From positions 370,276,386-370,340,385 of the forward strand of contig NC_073303.1 of NCBI RefSeq assembly GCF_027595985.1: a stretch of DNA of 64,000 nucleotides, given 5' to 3'. Numbering within the stretch: position 1 is the stretch's first letter; the number at the start of each line of letters is the position of its first letter. The position numbers and the translations under genes were made by a program. Under the pieces are notes generated by a model, which was given only the letters and a program-made list of their open reading frames with translations, was not told where the DNA came from and did no database searches. Below, one piece after another: positions 12,701-22,000 of the stretch. Origin of the DNA: Sorex araneus (Eukaryota > Chordata > Mammalia > Eulipotyphla > Soricidae).

Positions 12701-15700
12701 CTTACATGTGTGGTAAAAGGTAAAATTAATTCACATTTCTCCTATGATTAATGACATTGAGAATCTTGTTTTCAATTGTCTGCTGGGCCCTGCCATACCT
12801 TTATTGATGACTTGTCTCTCCCAGTTATTTGTTCCTTTTCCAGTTGGTTTGCTTTCCTTTTATAACTGAGTGGCAGGAATTCTTTATATATTCTAGATTC
12901 CAATATTTTTGAGTTCATATTTTGAAATGAGTTCATTTGTCAGTTACTCACAGTTTCTAGTAGTCTGTATCCTGTGTATTCATTCCTCAAACTTAATTTT
13001 TGATAATTCAAAAATTTATTATATCAACATTTTTATGGTGTACTTTCAGTATACTCTCTAAAAATGTTTGCTTATTCTATGATTTCAAAGATAATCTTTT
13101 CTGCTTTCCTCTAATAGATTTAATGCTTTAGTGTTTACATTTAGTTTATGATCCATTTCAAATAAGCTTATTATTACTATTTTTTTAGGCCACACCTGGC
13201 TGTGTTCAGGGCTTACTCCTGGCTCAGTGCTCAGGGATCACTACTAGCAGGGCTCAGGGAATCTTATGCAGTGTTGGGGATGGGACCTGGGTTTACTATT
13301 TACAAGGTCAAAGACTTATCTGCTGTACTATGTCTCCGATCCCTCAAATAGACATTTAGATAGGATATGAAAAAGGGTGACATTCTTTTTTGAGATGGAA
13401 AATCAGAAATTCTACAGCTATGTATTGAGATATAAAGACATGTCTTTAATATTTTATATCTGCAATATTTTCATAAATGAAAATCTATGATTCAAGATTA
13501 ATTTGACTCATGGGAGGTAAGGATACATAGAAAGCAGAAAATCTTCTGTTCCAGTTATGTTTGATTTTATTTCAGTTTTTGTTTTGTTTGGCCACACCTA
13601 GTGGTGTTCAGGGCTTTTTTTCTGACTCTGCTTTCAGGAATTACTCCTAGAGGTACTCAGGGGACCATATGGGATGCCAGGGTTTGAAAATCATTGCTGA
13701 GTAATAGTTATATGCAAACCATCAAGCCAGCTATCTGTTATTTTCTGTATAGGGCGTACTACTAGAAATATGTCACAAAACCAAGTGATAATAGTTAATG
13801 TGTTAGTTAGCTATAAACTGCCTCTTAACTGGGTAGCTTAATTGTTCTATAAATTAATCAGGCATGCTGACTTCAACTGCACACCTTTCACATTTGTTTT
13901 TCTGAAATTGTTAAATAGTTAAATAGTGGTAATAAATATTCTTGCAATACTTAGTCTATCACACCATGTTCTGTGCGTTTTACATTTCTTATCTCACTTT
14001 ATCCTCCAAAGACATTATAAGTTAGGTACTATTATCATTTTACTGAAGAATCAATGAAACCTAGAAAGTGTAAATAAGCCAACCAAGGTTTCACTCTAGT
14101 AAGTGGTAGAATTTAAGCTCTGAATCTGAGCTCTATTACATGCACTCAATTCTAGGCCATCTTGCCCAATAAAGAGGATGTATATGATATAAGATAATTT
14201 TTCACTAATGGAAATATTTTCACATCAGCTGTATAACAGCTACTTCCATTTAAAAATGAATAAAAATTTGAAAATAGTTCCATTCTTATCAAAATGCTTT
14301 TATTGAATATACAATGCTGTAATTAACAGCTTGTATAGATAAATGGATTTTTCTCTTGGTTTTAGGGGCCTCACGGAGAAGGACTTGATGCTCATGGGTG
14401 GTGGTCCGCCAGAGACCACCTGGGGCTGGTGATCAGACCCAGGGCTCCTGCATGAAACACACACTCCAGCCCTCTCACCCGGCACTCCGGTCCCAGATGA
14501 TTTTCAATAACTCTCCTTATAAACGCAAACTTTCAAATACGTGTCTATCTTTCGGATATCCTTATCTAATATTCTCTGTACTGGGGTGGTTTGCCAGGTT
14601 CTCAGGTGCAGGACAGCTGGTTAAAGAGAAAATATTTTTTGTCTCTTTTTGAAAAAATTTGTAATAATTCGCAAATTCCTTTTTACCAAAAATGTCCTAT
14701 TAAAGATGCAGTTTGGGTTCGCTCTTCAAGCCTGTGTTACCCTCGAACATTTATATCTCACTTGCTTGTCTGTATGTTTCTTTGCTTGTTCATTTCCACT
14801 CTGGAGAAGACAGTGTTCCGTGTTCTCTCTCAAACATGTGCTTCTTTCTTTGTCTTCCCTCACATCTTTCTAAATAAGTTTCAAAGAAACTTTCTTAGTT
14901 CACTAAAAGCAAGCAAACAAACAAAAAAAACCAAACCCACAAAACAACTTTTAAAACTACAGTTTATTCTGTCATCCTGGTCATAATATCAATTCCTAAT
15001 ACCAGAAAATTAAATGCTGAAAATTAAACCACTAAATCATATCCCTAGCCCCATTCTGGACATATAGTGACATATTTTTTACTTCATATACTACTGAATA
15101 GCATGAGTATATTTCCATACTTATCTTCCATGTCTTGCCTATTTCTATCCTATGTTCATTTTTCCAAAGAGTTGCTTAATCCCTTGTTAATTTGTTCAGA
15201 ACACATTGCACATATATGTATATTTATATTAAATATGAAAAGACTTTTTATAAATTTGTTATATAAAATTAACTTTGAGTTTATTTTTGCCAGACACATT
15301 TAAATTTTGATTGCTATACATAACTATTTTTGATTCTACAACTTCTAGATGTCCAGAATTGCTAAAAACAAAATTCCTGTATATAATAGGATTATACACG
15401 TTAAAGTATATGCACAAAAATCTTGCCTTTTTCTAGAATATTTTTTTTCTTTTTCTAGAATATTTTAATTGTCTTTTTATATTTTTGTTCCATCAGAAAT
15501 CCAAATTATTATCAGGGCAAGATTTTATTTTTACCAAACGGGGAGAAACAAAGACATATTAAAAGTATTGAATTCAATAATAAAGCAAGACAAGTAAATT
15601 TCATTAACAATTTTGTATGTTGCTGTAAATTAGATTAAATACTCTAGTTTCTTCTGCATCTATATTGTTCATTTGTTGAAGAATTATAAATAAATGATGC

Positions 15701-18556
15701 CCAAGAGCATTTTTTGTTTGTTTTCTATGTTATTGTTGCTTAACTGAAGACCAGTGACTGTGGCTTAGACCAATTCAAAGATAGATTATAAATAGTAGTA
15801 AAATCATATTCTATGGCTGATCAGGTATGTGCTTGCTATATTTTTCTTCCTCAAGGTGAAATCAAAGACATCTTGGCTCCCAGCAGCCTTACCTCCTCAG
15901 ACCAGTTGGTGCTGGTTAGTACTTTCTCCTTCAGAGGGAACTCAGAGTATGCATTTCAGAAAGAACACACCAAAGTAATGGCTTTCAGGTTCAATGAGGT
16001 AATCTCTCCAATTTGTTCTCTTAAATGTAATTCTTTAAAAGGTTTCCCTTCAAGTATGAAAAATTATTTCTGATTTTAGGTAAGCAAATTAAAGTCAAGT
16101 TCCTAGTTAAATTTTGTACTCATTGAAGTACAGATGTAGATTTACAATACAGTTAGTTGATTGATAAATGTTTCTTTTAAATTCCCTATAGTGCTTCTAT
16201 CCTTATTTTGAAAGCAGAGATGTCATTATTAGCACAATTTTAAAATTAAAATGGATGTATAATGTAGAGACTTTGAAAAGGTTGGACTTAGTTTTGGGTC
16301 TTGGGTTAAGCTTGCATCACTAGTAATTCAGTGAATGCAAGTTGGAAATGAAGTCAGTTGCTAGGAAGTGACTCAGAGAGACACTCTGGAAGTAGCAGGT
16401 GTGTCATTTGCCATTTGTAAAGTGCATGTATCTTTGTGAAGCAAAGCAAATTAGTGAATAAGATTGGCCGTCATATAGAAGGTTCTCGGTTCTTGTAGGC
16501 TGTGCTTCAACCATTCTGTTTCCCCAGCTTTTCTTCTTAGAACGCCCAAAGTAGTTTACATATTAGGCGAAAACTAAAATAAGACTTCTCATTTAAAAGG
16601 TAAAAATGAGTCTAAAATTTATGAAGCCCCTCAACTATTTACTAAGTTTACTTTATCAAATATACTATCAGTAGTGAAATGATGGATTAATTTCAAATTG
16701 GTCATAGGCAAGTATAAAAATAAGAACTATGCTCCTTAATAAAAATGATTAATGTAAAGAAAATAAATAGTGAATAATGTTAAAGATCAAACTTCTTCAG
16801 TGTAATGCTTTAGAAACATCTGGAAAAATCTAGTACATCCTGCCAGAGACTATTACCAGCAGATGTTGAGGTTGTAAAACAAAGTGAAATGATGCAGATT
16901 TTTATGACCACTTTACAAAATGCCAATTTTTAGGGTCACATTTTGAAGATTCTGATTTATAAGAAATGTTTGAGCATTTGTACTTTTAATAATCCTTCTA
17001 GGTGTTTCCAAGGACCAGGAAAATGGCAGAAGGAACACACTACAGGGATATGGGTGTAAATTTTATTCTGAGAGTGATACTAGGAGTAAGCCTACCCTAA
17101 AGCTAACAGAGTTGCTCGAGGAAACAATAAATCAGAATCTCAATTTCACAAAACACCTGGACTATTTGGTTTATGTTATGTTAACTAGCATTAAGAAGAG
17201 AAAAACCAAGTATGGTTATAGACATAAATGAATTTCCATAAAGTTGCCACACTATGTGAAATTCTCTTGACATCTTGTTATATTGTTAGCTCTTTTGTAA
17301 TTGCATTATAATCTGCTTTTTTGGTTCAGATTAACCAAGATTTTATTTTATATGCAATGGAGCGATTTTTAAATTATGTTTTATAAAACCCATTTGACTT
17401 TAAAGAACAGTTATCCTGATAAGCTATGATGGTGCCTATTTTCCAACTCTTTGAAGTGAATCAATTGCTTCTGGGCATCTATACAATTGAATGAAAATAA
17501 TGTATTGAGAGACAAATGCTTCAGTATCTACTTTTCTAAACTACCTTTCCCCTTAAGTCATCAGAATAATGACCAGAGATAGCTGTGAAAAGACAAACTT
17601 GGTTTTGCCACTCACTGTGCATAAATTTTGAGGATACATATAACTGCTCACTCCTGTGCCTTCAACGGAAACATGTCAAGGCTTTGTTGTTTAACTGTTC
17701 TTACTTTTTCTATAGTACCAAAGCAAACCGGTGCAGATGATGCAGCTGTGTGGGCACTTTAAACTGGGCTTCATAGAGGAGACTCGGGCCCAGGTCCTTG
17801 AGATACCCAACGCCCAGGATGACCTGCGGATGATCATTATCCTGCCCCATGAGGAATTCAACTTGGGACAGGTGATCCACTGAGATTCTGCAGTACAATT
17901 GCAACAGCAGGCCCTATGCATGAGGATTTAAAATAACTGTAAACACTGCTATTTAGCGCAGTTATGCACCCCATAAAGTATTAAGCAGAATGGCTCCCTA
18001 TAAAGCAAACACGTCACTGATGCTTCTACTAATGTTCCAGGCTGTTAAAGACCTGCCTTTTGTATTTAGTCTTTATTGGGATGTTTTGCCTTGGTGCATA
18101 TATATTAGCACTGTAGCACTGTCATACTGTTGTTCATCAATTTGCGCAAGCGGGCACCAGTAACGTCTCCATTGTGAGACTTGTTGTTACTGGTTTTGGC
18201 ATATCAAATATGCCACAGGTAGCTTGCCAGGCTCTTCCGTGTGGGTGGGATACTCTCAGTAGCTTGCTGGGCTCTCTGAGAGGAACAGAGGAATTGAATC
18301 TGGGTTAGCCACGTGCAAGGCAAACGCCCTACCCGTTGTGCTATTGCTCCAGTTCTACATACATATTAACATATGTAAAACACTTTGACAGGGTTGGAGC
18401 AACAGCACAGCAGCTAGGGCATTTGCCTTGCATGCGGCTGACCTGGGTTCAATTCCCAGCATCCCATATGGTCCCCTAAGTACTTCCAGGAGCAATTCCT
18501 GAGTGCATGAGCCAGGAGTAACATCACAGGCTGTGTGACTCAAAAAGCAAAAAAAA

Positions 18557-18588
<32 letters not shown>

Positions 18589-19028
18589 AAAAACACTTTG
18601 ACAGCTTTTCTGATAATATAACACACTGACAACTCTTTTGAACGTGTTGTGGACAAACTCAATCAATTTCCACCAACAGTCAAGGGCAAACCATGCAGAT
18701 TCAAAACTCCAGTCTTTTCCCTTGGCTTTTTATTTCCTGGTCCTTTCCTTTGAGCCCCAATGAGGAGATAATCTCCTCATCGGCCACCCCCCAGAACTTA
18801 CGGCTGCTTCTCCCAAAAGGGAGCATAAAATGAGGCCCTCATAACCAGGCCATTGGAGTCCACACCAGGGGTGCCTCGGGGGTGGTGGGTGAAAGCTCTC
18901 CCTGCCTCAAGGGACCCAGCTCCAGCAGCCAACCTCCACTTCCCCACCGGAGCCACGCTCTAGCCTCACATGTGAGTGAACATATTCCTGGACTGTGCGG
19001 CCGCAAAGTGGCCACATGATGCATTATC

Positions 19029-19071
<43 letters not shown>

Positions 19072-22000
19072 TCTCAGAGAGCCCAGCAAGCTACCGAGAC
19101 TATCCCATCCGCATGGAAGAGCCTGACAAGATCCCTGTGGTGTATTCAATATGCCAAATACAATAACAATGACAGATCTCATTCCCCTGACCCTGAAAAA
19201 AGCCTCCTATTGTTGGGATAGATGAGTAAGGAGAAGCTGCTAAAATCTCAAGGCTGGGACGGATGGAGACATTACTGGTGCCCGCTTGAGTAAATCTATG
19301 AACAATGGGATGACAGTGATACCGTGATACAGTTTCTTTGAGCCCCATGAGGACACTCATGTCTCATATCATGATCGTGGGTTCCTGCTCTTGGTAGTCT
19401 TGCAGATCTATTCTCAGTCTCTTTCTTGGAATCTTTCCTCAACCCTTTTCCACCTTTACTTATTCAGTGTTCTCTGTTATACTTGTTTCTTCAGGCAGAC
19501 TTCTCATTGTCCTCTTGATCTTCTTTGTCTTTAGCTATAAGGACTGTCATTAGCCTCATGAGGCAACATAGCAGGCTCTGGTAACCACTGGCAGGAAGAA
19601 TGTTGAAAACCAAGTTATTCCATAGTAGCTCAACCTTCACAGCAATGAATTGCCTGTTCTCTGGCTTCTTAGTCTATCCTGTTTGGTGTTCAAATATCTT
19701 AGACTCACTAAGTAAAAGGATGAAAATAAAAATTTCACAGAGACATAAATCTACTTAAAAGTAACAACTATATTGCAACTATAATATAAAATAAGAGATG
19801 GAAAAGGGTAGAGGATGACAGGATTGTGGATGTCAATTTCATATAGGATGAGAAAGTAAAGCCTCTCTGATAAAGGTGAGTGATTGCCCTTACTAGAATT
19901 GATAGTTATATTGTTATTAGTTTTCTTTATTATCATTGGCTGTGAAGGGACATTGATCTGTAGGTGGTGAACACAGAGTCTGAGTGTAGTTTTGACACAA
20001 AATCACCTTAGGGTCATGGAAGAGTCATGCTTGTTATCTTAATTTGTCCACATCCTAAACAAGTTAGTAGGCAAGATACAGCATTCCTTTCAGCTCTTAA
20101 ATTTAATGATTATAGCCGGAGCAATAACATAGCAAGTAGGGTTCTTGCTTTGCAAGCGGCCTACCTAGGTTTGATTCCCAGCATCCCATATGGTCCTCTG
20201 AACACTGCCAAGAGTAATTCCTGAGTGCAAATCCAGGAGTAATCACTGTGCATCGCTGGGTGTGACCCAAAAAGAAAAAAAATGATCAATGAAAAGGCAC
20301 CACATAATATAATAAATATAATTACATTATCACCTCAGTGGCATATATAACATAATTGACCCTAATGATAAAAATGAGACATGTTGGGGTTTGGAGAGAT
20401 GGTTCAGTAGGTAAGACATTTGTCTAACATATGGCTGAGAGTTTCCTGCCCACATGGGACAGCCTTGCAAGCTTCCCATGGTGTATTCATATGCAAAATC
20501 CAGTAACAAGCTGGATCTCATTCCCGTAACCCTGAAGAGCCCCCAGTGCAACATCGTTGGGAAGGCCACGTCCAGATGGACTTCTAAGATCTCAGGGAAA
20601 GGACGAAATGAGATGTTACTGGGCCTGCCCGAGAAATCGGTGATTAATGGGATTTCGTGATCGTGATTGTGATGGCTGCATGTAGTCCCCTGTGCACCGC
20701 CAGGATTGATTTCCAAGGAAGAAGCCAGAAGTAGCCCCGAGAGCTCTGGATGTGACCAAGCTCCTGCTTTTCCTCCTCAAAATGAGAAATTTCACCAAAC
20801 GATGTCATCCATCTGTAGAAGACAGAGAATAAAAACAGGGGAACAGGATCGGACAGTGACAAGTTCCTGCACTTGGAATACAAACTTGATTAATAAGCAG
20901 TGGGGGAAGGAGTGGAAACAGAATCAATTAGAAATGACATAGGGATATTGGTGGAGGATTTTGGGAACTTTGCTGGTGGTGGGGAGGAATGTCGCTTCAC
21001 TCTATTATAGCCATGTTACTTAGACTATAACAATATTAGAAAATAAAAATTAAAAATACAATATCCCCCAAACAGAGACACTTTAAGAATAATGTTAAGA
21101 TTTCTGGTAAGTGGGCAAAGGCTGAAATGATCACAGTTTTCTGAACAAACTGAAGGAGTAAAAAGAGGGATTAATTGTTTTTATGGTCCATTGATTTCCT
21201 CCTGTTGAAATACGTGGCATTCATTCAGCATTATGAATGAAGGAGTCCTCCCTGGTCCCTTCCAGGAAGTTGGCATTTGGTGAATGTCAGTTCCAGCTAG
21301 TGGTGTCTTCTGCTTGGAGTTCATTGGAGGGGGTTTGATCCCCCTTTCTTGTACTTTAAATAAGTCATGGAACATGTGAATCTTCTTCCATAAGAATAAC
21401 TAGAATGACAAACCGGAAATGGTGTCAGATGGCGAATGGATGAGTAAAAGGACAATGATCTAGGGAGCATGTTGGTTGCATTAAAATACTCAGAGGCGAC
21501 ATGGAAGAAAGAATTGACTAACATTGTGTGAATCCTAGAGGGAGAATTAAAACTGGTAAGAGGAAATTAGAGGGAAGCAGATTTAAGGTTAAATGAATGG
21601 GGCTTCTCCCCCTTCAAACTGATTGGTAAAACTCTGCAAATCTGGAGCAAAACTGTTTCTTAAAGATGTAGAGCAGGGAAGCCAGGATTCAGGCAGATGC
21701 TGACTGGTGTTACAAACATTAACACAGACTCTTGCAATCTCTTGTTTCAGATTTAAGAGGATTTGTTTCTAGAAATTTACTTTGATATAAATCCAGTCTC
21801 TGGATGGACTGACTGATGAGAATTTTGGCTTAAGATGTGGGATAGAGAGTTATATTGGTCAGTCCAGAATGATGTACATTGTTAGAACTGTAGAATTCCA
21901 GGTTACAAAGAAGTCTATCCTGTGCTCAGTCGAAAACTGGTAGGCACTTACAGGAAGGTACAATCACAACACAGCCCAATACTTCATAAAGGGATCAGAG

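Larger units (their letters stand above)
10924..15855. other. Serpin intron between exons 5 and 6
   Basis: A 4.9-kb intron. Unique at 10930-11360, then a split SINE with an inserted solo LTR (11427-12313), a second SINE, an old antisense L1 (12585-13165), three more antisense SINEs (13180-13343, 13580-13725, 14357-14495) and 1.3 kb of AT-rich unique sequence up to exon 6, which includes a small tandem duplication of 'tttttctagaatatttt' at 15425-15467. Confidence 0.7.
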
